The position numbers and the translations under genes were made by a program. The notes under the pieces are model-generated. The model was not told the origin of the DNA. It ran no database searches and was given only the letters and a program-made list of their open reading frames with translations. From Marinobacter changyiensis (GTDB lineage Bacteria > Pseudomonadota > Gammaproteobacteria > Pseudomonadales > Oleiphilaceae): a stretch of 64,000 nucleotides of DNA. Numbering within the stretch: the stretch's first letter is position 1; each line of letters begins with the position of its first letter. The DNA is taken from the NCBI RefSeq assembly GCF_009193265.1, contig NZ_VZZZ01000004.1:434001-498000 (forward strand), read 5' to 3'. Shown in pieces: positions 36,533 through 46,008 of the stretch.

Positions 36533-37279
36533 TCACTGTGGATTGCGCAGGCGGCGCAAGGTGAAGAGCTCTTCCTCCAGGGGGACGTTAAACTCTATGG
36601 ACTCAATCTCGATCACGGTGCGGGATTTGGCGTCGTCGGAATCCACCATGGTCCAGCGGGTCGGGATGCGGCGCCCGCCCATGGTCTCGATGGCGCTATA
36701 GGTCATTTCCTTCACCGACTGATCCCGCTCGCCGAAGTAGGTCACGGCTACGGGTATATGGTCATCGCGGATTTTGAATTCCAGGCGGCTCCACACGACC
36801 GGAGCGTCGGGCTTGGGGGTAGAGCGCACGAGGTAGACGGTCACCCCGTCCTGCTCCTCGCTGCCGGTGATTTCGTGGCTGTAGTCGTTGACGAACGAGC
36901 TTTCCTTGACCAGGTCGTCATTGCTGAAGTTGGAGCCCATCCAGGGTTGTAGCATCATCGAGGGCGGGATCTTGATGGTCCGATCCACCTTGGGCAGGTA
37001 GTTCCACATGGCATCCTTGATACGTAGCGAGCCGATGCCGGCTTCTTTCTTGGGCGCGTGGATGCGAATCAGAGTTTTTTCGGGCCGGTCCATCCATGCT
37101 TCCAGGTCCAGCTCGCGGGTCCAGTACTCAGTCTCGATGCGCATGGTAAAGCGGCCATGATTGGAATCGCCCCAGAGGGTGTCTTCCATTCCATCGACCA
37201 GCTCCTCGCCGCCAGGCGACGACTCGGCAGCGACCGCAAACAAAGGAAACAGGAGCAGGGCTGGGAGAAGCCTATTCAT
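36533..37279 (-). CDS. LolA-like outer-membrane lipoprotein-sorting family protein
   Basis: A 248 aa exported protein (signal peptide MNRLLPALLLFPLFAVAAES) of the LolA-like family. Members have the core YWTRELDLEAWMDRPEKTLI, KEAGIGSLRIKDAMWNYLP and WSRLEFKIRDDHIPVAV. The fold is a half-barrel that carries a hydrophobic ligand through the periplasm. The ATG at 37279 follows AAGGATTTC; a GTG directly before it is the other option. It is first in the operon with the ABC ATPase, double permease and outer-membrane barrel. The 460 bp upstream to 37747 contain no gene; a short hairpin (CCTTCC/GGAAGG near 37465) is the only structure seen. Confidence 0.87.
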   Translation of the reverse strand: MNRLLPALLLFPLFAVAAESSPGGEELVDGMEDTLWGDSNHGRFTMRIETEYWTRELDLEAWMDRPEKTLIRIHAPKKEAGIGSLRIKDAMWNYLPKVDRTIKIPPSMMLQPWMGSNFSNDDLVKESSFVNDYSHEITGSEEQDGVTVYLVRSTPKPDAPVVWSRLEFKIRDDHIPVAVTYFGERDQSVKEMTYSAIETMGGRRIPTRWTMVDSDDAKSRTVIEIESIEFNVPLEEELFTLRRLRNPQ

Positions 37280-37747
37280 CACGAAATCCTTTGTCGTTAC
37301 CCTGAGACACGACTACGTCCGACGATTACTCGACTCTTTTCTAGATTGAATCAAGTGACATTGCCCCGTAATGACCTCCATCAAATCTCGGGAGAATTAT
37401 TACTGGCCGGTTAGACCGCTACTCAAAAAGCTGAATCACTTAAACCATTACCTTAATAGACCTTCCTTTTGGAAGGCCGTTCCTCGATCAGGATGGCAGC
37501 CAGGCCTCAAACGGCTCTACCTTTGTCCCGCTGAGCCGATAGATACAATAAAGTGTCAGAATGTTTTACATGTTACTCCCTCCACCGAACCACTGGTTGG
37601 CGTAACTCTCTAAAATTAAGCCGTAACTGTTGCATGGCATGCATGTGGCTTGTTTTTCGCTGGTCTAAAAAAACCACGCAACTCATGTCCGAGGGAATTA
37701 TGTAGTCGTCGAGACAACAATAAAAAATGAGCATAGGGAAGGGCACT

Positions 37748-39676
37748 ATGAAGCAATTAAAAGCGTTCAAGCTTGGTTTTATAGTCATTTCAAGCTTTAT
37801 GACATTCTCGGTTTTAGCGGCACCGCCACCGGTGGTTACTGACGATCCCCACGACGAGTCCCATGACGAATCTCAACATCTACTAAGCATTTCGGACGGC
37901 TTTGTCCGCGCCGATCCGAGCGCCCCCCTCGTGGCACACGATGCTGCAGTGGCCGACATCATAAGTGATGCGCCGTTCGCCAAAGTTATCAAGAACCTCG
38001 GCGAAGCCGGCCGCGGAGAACGGCTTTCTGCAAACTCGACAACCGATGTTTGGGCGCTGGGTAACTATGCGTATACCGGCACTTTTAATAGCCCTTGTGG
38101 CGGCGACCCGGAGGCGGGTATCTGGATATGGGACGTGCGCAACAAAATCAAGCCAGAATTTGCCGGGATCATTCAATCACCAACTGGCAGCCGCACTAAC
38201 GATGTCAGAGTCGCAACAATGGGCTCAGGGGATATCCTGGTGCATTCGAACGAATCATGCGACGGAGGACCTGGCGGGTACGAGGTTTATAACGTCGACG
38301 ATCCGTTAAATCCTGTCTACCTGGCATCGGTTCGCATTGATGACCCGAACCCAATCACTCCATTAATCTTTGGGCCTGTGGAAGACGTTGGTGTGCACAA
38401 CTTGTGGCTCTTCAGGCAGGCAGGAAATGATTATGTGGCAGTAACCACAGAAACAGCGTACGGCAACTTCCACATCTACGACATAACCGATCCTGCAAAC
38501 CCTGTGTTGATGTCGTTTTGGGGGGCAGAAGAATTATTCGACCCGGGCGTTGTTGCCAGCGGCGATTTTTCCCGAAATCTGGACGCAGCAAGCTGGCTCA
38601 TAAGTGGATTTGGCGCTTCGCAAAACCGTTTTCTGCATGACGTTACCATTACCCCAGATGGCCTGACGGCATACCTGGCGAACTGGGATGCTGGCCTGAT
38701 CAGGCTCGACATCAGCGATGTAAGCAATCCACAACTGGTATCGATTGCTATTGATCCGACCAGCGAGGATGGAGAAGTAAACAGCCACTCGGTCTGGCCA
38801 AATGCAAACGGTACTATCGTGGTTGAAGGTGAAGAGGATTTCGCTCCGTTCGACTCTCAGTTCGCAATAGATACGGGGCCGAATGCCGGCACTTATGCGT
38901 CCTCTGAGGGATCAATCACGACACCCATTACCGATGAACCTGGCGCCGAAATGAGCGGGCAGACTACTTACGTAGGCTTGGCCTGTGACGTGGCTTCTGT
39001 GCCGCCGGGCACCGGGATTGCGCTGATCCAACGCGGGGTATGCGCCTTCACAACGAAAGGCGAGAACGTCATCGCCGCCGGTTATAGCGGAATGGTGGTC
39101 TTCAATGACGAAGCCCGTGGCGATGCACTGGTCACGATGGGCGGTTCCCCTGTTTCATTACCCGGCGTTTTCGTGGGGCACTCCACGGGCCTCGCGATCA
39201 TGGGAGTGGCGAGCGCTGCTGAACTGGTGATTGGTGCTCCGGGAGAGACGATTACAGCTGCGGTGGTTCCAAATGGCTGGAGCGGCATGCGGATCTGGAG
39301 TTACGCTGACCCGGCCAATCCGATCCTGATGTCCACGTTTAACACCGTATGCAGTGCCAATCCGATCGATCCCAGCTGTGACCCACGCGGCACCTATTCT
39401 TCCCATAACGTGATTGTTGAGGATAACAAGGCTTATATCTCCTGGTACTCGGATGGCGTTGTGGTGTTGGATGTCAGCGACCCGGCCAATCCGGTAGAAG
39501 TTGCACGCTATCATCGAGCCGGCAGCGAGTTTGAGGCTCAAAACGGTGGTATCCAGGATGTCTGGGGAATATACAAGATTCCGGATCAACCATGGATTTA
39601 TGCGTCCGATCGTAATGGAGGGCTTTATATACTGAAGGAATACGGTTCAGGCTCAGCCAAGAACGGTAAAAATTAA
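37748..39676 (+). CDS. Secreted LVIVD-repeat protein with inserted PA domain
   Basis: 642 aa. A signal peptide (MKQLKAFKLGFIVISSF... ending VLA) is followed by beta-propeller-like LVIVD repeats (YEVYNVDDPLNPVYLASVRI, FHIYDITDPANPVLMSFWG, VVVLDVSDPANPVEVARYHR). A protease-associated (PA) domain interrupts them at about 370-500 (GLACDV, GIALIQRGVCAFTTKGENV). Four cysteines in the C-terminal part (FNTVCSANPIDPSCDP) may form disulfides. The ATG at 37748 has GGGAAGGG upstream; the frame is open 7 codons more. Probably an extracellular or periplasmic binding or scaffold protein. A truncated paralog lies at 40469. Confidence 0.88.
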   Translation: MKQLKAFKLGFIVISSFMTFSVLAAPPPVVTDDPHDESHDESQHLLSISDGFVRADPSAPLVAHDAAVADIISDAPFAKVIKNLGEAGRGERLSANSTTDVWALGNYAYTGTFNSPCGGDPEAGIWIWDVRNKIKPEFAGIIQSPTGSRTNDVRVATMGSGDILVHSNESCDGGPGGYEVYNVDDPLNPVYLASVRIDDPNPITPLIFGPVEDVGVHNLWLFRQAGNDYVAVTTETAYGNFHIYDITDPANPVLMSFWGAEELFDPGVVASGDFSRNLDAASWLISGFGASQNRFLHDVTITPDGLTAYLANWDAGLIRLDISDVSNPQLVSIAIDPTSEDGEVNSHSVWPNANGTIVVEGEEDFAPFDSQFAIDTGPNAGTYASSEGSITTPITDEPGAEMSGQTTYVGLACDVASVPPGTGIALIQRGVCAFTTKGENVIAAGYSGMVVFNDEARGDALVTMGGSPVSLPGVFVGHSTGLAIMGVASAAELVIGAPGETITAAVVPNGWSGMRIWSYADPANPILMSTFNTVCSANPIDPSCDPRGTYSSHNVIVEDNKAYISWYSDGVVVLDVSDPANPVEVARYHRAGSEFEAQNGGIQDVWGIYKIPDQPWIYASDRNGGLYILKEYGSGSAKNGKN

Positions 39677-39701
39677 CCGAAGTTGCGACTTTGTTTGCTG
39701 G

Positions 39702-39724
39702 GGGCGGTGCTCGGCACCGCCTCT
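39702..39724 (+). terminator. Terminator-like hairpin after first LVIVD gene
   Basis: An 8-bp stem GGCGGTGC / GCACCGCC with a TCG loop and a short CTCTTT tail, 25 bp after the stop. The same hairpin, with a longer T-run, follows the second copy at 42128. Confidence 0.65.
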
Positions 39725-39763
39725 TTAACAAAAAAGTCATAACAACTGATAGGGGTCGCAATC

Positions 39764-40234
39764 ATGAAAAAAATATATGCCGGCGCAATTGGCGCTTTTG
39801 CAATCTGCGTAGCGTTCACTGCCGTCGCAGATACCGAGAAGGTCGACAGCACTCTCTATTGGATACAAACTGCCCCGGGGGAAGTTGTGGAGATGCCTAA
39901 TGGGACAAAAGGTAGAACGGTCATCAGAAACCATGCAACCGTGGTTCAGGCAGACGGCGACGTATCTAGCCAATGGTGCACAGGACACCAAGGCGTCGAT
40001 GGTTCAGGACAAGCTGGAGGCGCCGGCTATTGCACGAGTATCTCGGACAACGGCGACATGCTGTATATTTCCTATTTGCTTGGTTCAGAAGATCAGCCAG
40101 CGAATTGGACAGTAATGGGCGGTACTGGTGCATATGAAGGCGCCACCGGTAGCGGAACGTCGACCATTATGTCCCGTCGCGGCGATGGGCGCGCCTGGAC
40201 CAGCCGAGCGCAGGGAAGCATCACGACCAAATAG
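39764..40234 (+). CDS. Small secreted protein, possibly allene-oxide-cyclase-barrel-like
   Basis: 156 aa with a clear signal peptide (MKKIYAGAIGAFAICVAFTAVAD). The mature part contains a Cys pair (WCTGHQGVDG, AGYCTSIS) and the motif GGTGAYEGATGSGT. The latter recalls the GTGxYxGATGxG turn of AOC/dirigent-type barrels. It lies between the two LVIVD/PA genes, which suggests the three were one secreted set. Function unknown; the fold suggestion rests on one motif. Confidence 0.72.
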   Translation: MKKIYAGAIGAFAICVAFTAVADTEKVDSTLYWIQTAPGEVVEMPNGTKGRTVIRNHATVVQADGDVSSQWCTGHQGVDGSGQAGGAGYCTSISDNGDMLYISYLLGSEDQPANWTVMGGTGAYEGATGSGTSTIMSRRGDGRAWTSRAQGSITTK

Positions 40235-40312
40235 TTAGTTTGGGAAGGGCGGGGCTTTCGAGTACCCGCTCACCGTTGAATCTAATACGGGGTCAGGGTC
40301 AAGATGAACAAT

Positions 40313-40468
40313 TCAGTTTATCTTTTTCCTGAGCAGCGAAGAAAAATCCAGCATCTCTAAAAACTTTTGATGCTTATCCGGTTCCATAAGCTCAAATTTG
40401 CTATGCCAATTGGTCACATCTTCATCACTCAGACTCGCGGCTTTAGCTTCCTTCCATAAACGGCTCTA
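40313..40468 (-). pseudogene. C-terminal relic, probably of a MerR-family regulator
   Basis: On the minus strand about 50 codons run from the junction at 40468 to a TGA at 40313. They encode RLWKEAKAASLSDEDVTNWH, SKFELMEPDKHQKFLEML and SSLLRKKIN. The ME-P-x-KHQ-x-FLE pattern resembles the tail of some MerR-type regulators. No start or DNA-binding part remains. It abuts the truncated second LVIVD gene, so a deletion or rearrangement joined them. The exact 16-mer ACGGGGTCAGGGTCAA lies beside it at 40287-40302 and also at 23500. Confidence 0.5.
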
Positions 40469-42103
40469 GATGTTTGGGCGCTGGGTAACTATGCGTATAC
40501 CGGCACTTTTAATAGCCCTTGTGGCGGCGACCCGGAGGCGGGTATCTGGATATGGGACGCTCACAACAAAAACGAGCCGGAATTTGTCGGCATCATCCAG
40601 TCACCGGTCGGTAGTCGCACTAACGACGTCCGGGTGGCGACATTAAGTTCGGGCGATATCCTGGTACATTCAAACGAATCTTGCGCCGGAGGCCCTGGCG
40701 GATATGAGGTCTATAACGTTGACGACCCATCAAATCCGGTCCACCTGGCGTCAGTTCGAATTGACGACCCAAATCCTCTAACTCCATCTATCTTTGGGTC
40801 CATCACCGACGTTGGTGTGCACCATCTTTGGCTCTTCAGCCAGGGTGCACAGGACTATGTGGGCGTAACGACCGAGACTGCCTACGGCAACTTCCACATA
40901 TACGAGATCACTGATCCAGCCAACCCAGTGCTGGTATCTTACTGGGGTGCAGAAGAGTTATTCGACCCGGGCGTAGTTGCCAGCGGAGATTTTGGTCGAA
41001 ACCTGGATGCAGCCCTCTGGCTTCTGGACGGATTCGGTGCTTCTGCAAACCGATTCCTGCACGACGTCACCATCACCGCCGACGGCACCAGAGCTTACCT
41101 TGCCAATTGGGATGCGGGCCTGGTTCTCCTGGACATCAGCGACCCGGCTAATCCTCAACTCGTTTCGGTAGCCCTGGATCCAGCCAATGGCTCACTCGAT
41201 GGCGAGGTCAACAGCCACTCAGTCTGGCCTAGTGAGGACGGCACGATCGTGGTCGAAGGTGAAGAGGACTTCAGCGCCTGGGAGGCCACGGTTGCCCCTG
41301 GCAATGTGACGTTCGGCAACGGCAACCCCATTCCGGGTGTGATGGCGGCAACCTCGACGGGCGATGCATTTGAAGCAAGCCAGACAGGCAACGGCGGGTT
41401 CATAACGGCCTCCAGCGTGGAAGTTACAAGTGGGCCGCTGACCGGCTCGGTCTTCGGGGCCAATGAATTCAGCGGAAACAACTCCCCGCTTGGCGAAGGT
41501 TCGTACGCAGGTAACTTCGTCTGGATAGGGCAGGCTTGTAACGGCGATCCGATTCTCAATCCGCTCGGAGCCGGTGATATTGCTGTCATTCGCCGCGGTG
41601 CCTGCTCGTTTGCGGAGAAGTCCGTGAACGCGTCAAACGGAGGAGCTGGCGCAATCGTCGTGACCAACAACAATCCAAACTCTACACCTTGGAGCGGAAT
41701 TCGTATCTGGAACTATTCCGACCCGGCCAATCCCGTACTGGCCTCGATTTTCGACACCGAGTGTTCGGCTTCGACCGCGCCTGGTGGCAATTGCGACGCC
41801 CGAGGAACCTATTCGAGCCATAATGTCCTGGTTGAGACCAGTGGGAATAAGGTGAAAGCGTATATTTCCTGGTATTCCGATGGTGTCGTGGTAGTGGATG
41901 TCACCAATCCGTATGCTCCTGTTGAAGTTGCTCGATACCATCGCGCCGGTGCCGAGTTCGAAGCTGAAAACGGCGGCATCCAGGATATCTGGGGAATTTA
42001 CAAGGTTCCGAATGAGCCATGGATTTATGCGTCTGACCGTAACGGTGGGCTCTATATCCTGAAGGAGTACGGTTCAGGTTCCGCCGAAAACGGTAAAGAT
42101 TAA
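40469..42103 (+). pseudogene. Second LVIVD/PA-domain protein, 5' end lost
   Basis: Homologous to the gene at 37748 throughout but without a signal peptide or start codon. The frame opens right after an in-frame stop at 40457. A GTG at 40634 could start a 489 aa cytoplasmic product. The first 91 bases (40469-40559) are identical to 38045-38135, while the rest is clearly diverged. Its PA domain lacks about 45 residues compared with the first copy (it passes from AIVVTNNNPNSTP directly to WSGIRIW). LVIVD repeats and the C-terminal cysteines are kept. Confidence 0.8.
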
Positions 42104-42127
42104 CCGAAGTTGTGACTTTGTTTGCTG

Positions 42128-42158
42128 GAGGCGGTGCTCGGCACCGCCTCTTTTTTTT
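42128..42158 (+). terminator. Rho-independent terminator after second LVIVD gene
   Basis: A 10-bp stem GAGGCGGTGC / GCACCGCCTC with a TCG loop, followed directly by eight T. It is a strong intrinsic terminator and near-identical to the hairpin after the first LVIVD copy, so it belonged to the duplicated unit. Confidence 0.9.
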
Positions 42159-42407
42159 GGGGTAAACGACCACAGCAAGCACTTCACGTGATTTTGCATT
42201 CGGATTCCATGGTATTGCTGAGATTGCTCATGTTTTTGACCTCAGTTCGCTCGATATTGGTCGGTCAGTTTGTTTATCCAATTAATCTGAAGATTGAAGG
42301 CTAGAATAGCCGGATGGTATCGGGGGATGAGTGTGCCCGGACTTGCATTATAAATAGGTGCAGGTGTATGAAATTGCCGATGCATCAGGACAGGGTAAGG
42401 GCCATAA

Positions 42408-43814
42408 ATGACTGACGAGTACCGCTATCAGCAACTGGAAGGCTGGTTATTGAAGGGAATCCTGGAGCAGCGTTGGCGGTTGGGAGAGCGCCTGCCTTCG
42501 ATCCGAACACTGTGTGCCGAACACAAATTGTCCAAGGCAACGGTTCAGCACGCCCTGCAGCGACTGGAGACCCAGGGCCTGATCGAGGTTCGCCCTAAAG
42601 CCGGCTATTTTGTTTCCTTGCAGCCGGACGGAGTGAAGAAGCCGGTTAGTCGTGCCCGGATAGAAGCCCCACGCCCGGTAAATGTAAGCGATCTGCTGCT
42701 GGATATCATGGGCCGTAGTGCGGCGTTTGATTTACTGCCGGATCTTCACAGTGGCGACCTTCCGCCAGGAATAGTGACTCTGAACCGTTCGATAGGCCGG
42801 GCACTGAGGCGCCAAAAGGGCGAAGACTTCCAGTATTACGATAAGCCTGCAGGGTTTGTCGGCTTGCGGGAGCAGTTGGCGCTCCATCATGCCAGGCGGG
42901 GGTGGACCGTCTCACCGGAACAGCTTTGCATCACCTCAGGTTGCCAGCATGCCCTGTTTCTGGCGTTGATGGCATCCTGTGAGCGTGGGGTTGTGGTCGC
43001 TGTCGAATCCCCGGGATTTTATGGTGCATTGCAACTTCTGGAACAGCTTGGCCTCAAAGCGGTGGAAGTGCCCACGTCCATGGAAACGGGCATGGACATG
43101 GATGCCCTTGAGGAAGTACTGGAACGGTGGAAGGTAAGAGCTTGTATTGTATCTCCTTCGTTTTCGACACCCGGAGGTGCGTTGATGCCGGAGCCAGACA
43201 AAAAACGCCTGCTTTCGTTGGCGGAACGACATGACCTCGCGGTGATCGAAGACGATATCTACGGAGATACTGCACTTGATCGTTCTCCCGATCCGCTGAA
43301 GGCCCTGGATGTTGAGGACCGGGTGATCCTGTGCAGCTCTTTCTCCAAATCCCTGTCCCGGGATTTGCGGCTTGGCTGGATATCCGGTGCGCGTTGGCAC
43401 GACAAGATCCTTCACCTGAAGCTGGTTACCCAACTGGTCAGCAGCCGGTACCTCCAGCAGGGCGTGGCGGACTACATGGCCGATGGCAGTTTCACCTCCC
43501 ACCTTCGCCGTCAGCGCCATGAACTGAGGGCTAACAGGGACAGGTTGATTGCGTCGCTCCATACCTGGCCCCGGGAGGTACGCGTCAGTTCCCCGCAAGG
43601 TGGCCTGACCGTCTGGGTGGAGTTGTCGGAGACGGTCGACACACTGGCGGCATACCCGAATGCCCTGAAGCACGGCATGATCATCAAGCCGGGCCCGCTG
43701 TTTTCGGTATCTGGCCAGTTTGAAAACTGCCTGAGAATTAGCTTCGCCCATCCCTGGAACAAATCCCGAATGGCCGCTCTCCGGCAATTGCCCGGTTTAC
43801 TGCACAACGAGTAG
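42408..43814 (+). CDS. MocR/PdxR-type GntR regulator with aminotransferase domain
   Basis: 468 aa. An N-terminal GntR winged helix (residues about 5-72: LGERLPSIRTLCAEHKLSKA) is joined to a fold-type I aminotransferase domain. The latter has the PLP-binding features VIEDDIYGD (Asp) and SSFSKSLSRDLRLGW (Schiff-base Lys). MocR proteins sense PLP or amino compounds and control neighbouring operons. It could regulate the downstream ccoG-like gene or one elsewhere. It starts at an ATG with no strong ribosome site. Confidence 0.93.
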   Translation: MTDEYRYQQLEGWLLKGILEQRWRLGERLPSIRTLCAEHKLSKATVQHALQRLETQGLIEVRPKAGYFVSLQPDGVKKPVSRARIEAPRPVNVSDLLLDIMGRSAAFDLLPDLHSGDLPPGIVTLNRSIGRALRRQKGEDFQYYDKPAGFVGLREQLALHHARRGWTVSPEQLCITSGCQHALFLALMASCERGVVVAVESPGFYGALQLLEQLGLKAVEVPTSMETGMDMDALEEVLERWKVRACIVSPSFSTPGGALMPEPDKKRLLSLAERHDLAVIEDDIYGDTALDRSPDPLKALDVEDRVILCSSFSKSLSRDLRLGWISGARWHDKILHLKLVTQLVSSRYLQQGVADYMADGSFTSHLRRQRHELRANRDRLIASLHTWPREVRVSSPQGGLTVWVELSETVDTLAAYPNALKHGMIIKPGPLFSVSGQFENCLRISFAHPWNKSRMAALRQLPGLLHNE

Positions 43815-43892
43815 AAACGTCTGACTGTGCCTACATATCTGTACCCATCAAGATTATATTAATTGAGCCTGTGCCCATTAGGTGCTGAGCAT

Positions 43893-43930
43893 TACTCTCC
43901 CTGACAGTCCAATTATTGTCGGGGAGAGTA
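43893..43930 (+). promoter_or_regulatory. Long hairpin covering the ribosome site of ccoG
   Basis: TACTCTCCCTGACA and TGTCGGGGAGAGTA pair over 14 positions (one G-T wobble in RNA) around a 10-base loop. The right arm contains the GGGGAGAG Shine-Dalgarno sequence for the TTG start at 43935. In RNA it would hide the ribosome site; in DNA it could be an operator. Both readings are inference. Confidence 0.55.
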
Positions 43931-43934
43931 TCCG

Positions 43935-45320
43935 TTGAGTAACGCCATTCCTGTACGTAACCTTGCCGTAGGGCCTGATGACAACGGCAAAATCCACACC
44001 CGTAAGTTCCAGGGCTTTTTCAGACGCTTGAGAATTGCCGGCGGAACAATTCTGTTTACCCTGTATTTCGGTACCGTGTGGTTGTCCTGGGACGTCCGGC
44101 AGGCGGTGTTGTGGGATTTGTCCGAAAAACAGTTTCATATCTTTGGCAGCACCTTCTGGCCCCAGGACTTGATACTTCTGTCCGCTATCCTGCTCATTTG
44201 CGCGTTCGGACTGTTCTTCATAACGGTCGTTGCCGGTCGTGTATGGTGTGGCTACACCTGTCCACAAAGTGTCTGGATGTGGGTATTCATGTGGGCCGAA
44301 AGGGTGGCAGAAGGTGACCGAAACCAACGCAAAAATCTGGATAAGGCGCCCTTGTCACCGTCGAAGATCTACAAGCGGGCGTTAAAGCACGGAATGTGGC
44401 TGGCAATCAGCCTGGCAACCGCTGTGACTTTCGTTGGCTATTTTGCCCCAATCCGGCAGCTGGTTACGGATCTGTTCACCCTGCAGACCACTGGCATGGC
44501 CGCGTTCTGGGTGTTCTTCTTCACAGCCGCCACCTACCTCAATGCCGGCTGGCTTCGCGAAAACGTCTGCCTGCACATGTGTCCTTACGGGCGCTTTCAG
44601 TCCTCCATGCTGGACAGGGATTCCCTGGTCATCAGCTACGATGCCCAGAGGGGAGAGAACCGGGGGGCCCGCAAAGCCGGCTCGGATTACAAGGCTGAAG
44701 GCCTCGGTGATTGCATCGATTGCCAGATGTGCGTTCAGGTCTGCCCAACCGGCATCGATATCCGCGATGGCCTGCAGATGGAATGCATTGGATGCGCGGC
44801 CTGTATTGATGCCTGCGATTCCATCATGGACAAAATGGACTATGCTCCGGGCCTTATCCGTTATACCAGTGAGAGGGAGCTGGAAGGTGGACGACTGAGG
44901 ATCCTCCGACCAAGGTTACTGGGTTACGGCGCTCTGCTGGTGTCGTTTATTGCCATCTTTTCCTGGGCTGTGATGGCCAGACCCATGGTCGAGTTTGACG
45001 TGGTCAAAGACAGGGGACTGTTCCGGTTCGACGGAAAGGGGAATATTGAGAACAGCTATATCCTGAAAGTGCTCAACAAAAGTCAGGATAGCCAGACCTT
45101 CCAGTTAAGTGTCAGTGGTATGGACGGACTGAGCCTGATTGGACATCAGAACATCCTCGTGGAAGCGGGCGAATGGCGTGAAATGCCGGTATCAGTAACT
45201 GCGGTGCCGGAGGCCCTTGATCGTGGTGTGACGGATATAGCGTTTCACCTGGACCCAGTAAACGACGGCGGCGAACGTCTGGTCGAAACCAACCGCTTTA
45301 TCGGGCAGCCGAACCTGTAA
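43935..45320 (+). CDS. ccoG: CcoG (FixG/RdxA family) cbb3 oxidase accessory protein
   Basis: A 461 aa polyferredoxin with about five membrane helices. It has WCGYTCPQSVWMWVF and CLHMCPYGRFQSSML in the membrane part and two [4Fe-4S] motifs in the soluble part (CIDCQMCVQVCPTGID; CIGCAACIDACDSIMD). A C-terminal Ig-like FixG domain follows. CcoG reduces copper for assembly of cbb3 cytochrome oxidase. The oxidase operon is not in this window. The start codon is TTG, with the ribosome site inside a hairpin. Confidence 0.92.
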   Translation: MSNAIPVRNLAVGPDDNGKIHTRKFQGFFRRLRIAGGTILFTLYFGTVWLSWDVRQAVLWDLSEKQFHIFGSTFWPQDLILLSAILLICAFGLFFITVVAGRVWCGYTCPQSVWMWVFMWAERVAEGDRNQRKNLDKAPLSPSKIYKRALKHGMWLAISLATAVTFVGYFAPIRQLVTDLFTLQTTGMAAFWVFFFTAATYLNAGWLRENVCLHMCPYGRFQSSMLDRDSLVISYDAQRGENRGARKAGSDYKAEGLGDCIDCQMCVQVCPTGIDIRDGLQMECIGCAACIDACDSIMDKMDYAPGLIRYTSERELEGGRLRILRPRLLGYGALLVSFIAIFSWAVMARPMVEFDVVKDRGLFRFDGKGNIENSYILKVLNKSQDSQTFQLSVSGMDGLSLIGHQNILVEAGEWREMPVSVTAVPEALDRGVTDIAFHLDPVNDGGERLVETNRFIGQPNL

Positions 45321-45486
45321 CTAATTTGTCGTCGGAGACCCCAGGCGTCTCTTTCGGTCAAGGCGTATGGGACTCACTACTCCAACGTTCGCAGGGGGTG
45401 CATTCCTTCAACCATTCCCATAAAAGGTGGATAAATAGAGTAACCCACCAAGCCTTGGAAGCCGTCTCCAGTTCCGAGCAATCAGG

Positions 45487-46008
45487 TCAATCGTGATGAC
45501 TGGTATGGCTTTTACCCATCAGGAACAGCGAAGCCGCCAAGGCCAGTACCGAAAGAGCCAGATAGATGATGTCCAGCGGTGTCAGGAAGCGAATATCCAC
45601 AACTGCTCTGAAGAACTCGATGATCACTGCCAGGATCACCACACGGACAATCTTATTCTTCAGCTCGTCAAACGACTGCACATTGAAAGGATGGCTCCTG
45701 CCACTCTCCTCTGACGCCTCGATGGGCGATACAAACAGCCGGTATATGCCCAGCCCGAAAATGAGCAGCACAACAGCAATCAGATAGATATCGATTGCAA
45801 TGATGATGTCAGTCACCAGAAAATCGTGGATGTCTTCTTTACCTGAGCCGAGGTAATAATTAACGGTAGCCATCACCAGTTGGAAAATATCCAGAGTCCC
45901 TACAATAAATAACGTCAGAGAGCCCAGAAGACTGGCGAGCACCGCAATAAGCACCAGAAAACGGGAGTACCACAGAAACTGCTCGAACTTTTTTTCTAGG
46001 GAATTCAT
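45487..46008 (-). CDS. YqhA-family (UPF0114) membrane protein
   Basis: 173 aa with four membrane helices and the family's mid-protein segment SFDELKNKIVRVVILAVIIEFF. The C-terminal tail is His-rich (GKSHTSHHD). Function unknown. It starts at an ATG. Convergent with the ccoG gene; a weak hairpin (GAGAC/GTCTC near 45335) lies between them. Confidence 0.88.
   Translation of the reverse strand: MNSLEKKFEQFLWYSRFLVLIAVLASLLGSLTLFIVGTLDIFQLVMATVNYYLGSGKEDIHDFLVTDIIIAIDIYLIAVVLLIFGLGIYRLFVSPIEASEESGRSHPFNVQSFDELKNKIVRVVILAVIIEFFRAVVDIRFLTPLDIIYLALSVLALAASLFLMGKSHTSHHD

Noticed and set aside
34587..36952. Long plus-strand frames (431 and 368 codons) opposite the ABC transporter genes
   Set aside because: They are antisense shadows, rich in His/Gly/Gln and without motifs. 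The minus-strand genes have all family signatures.
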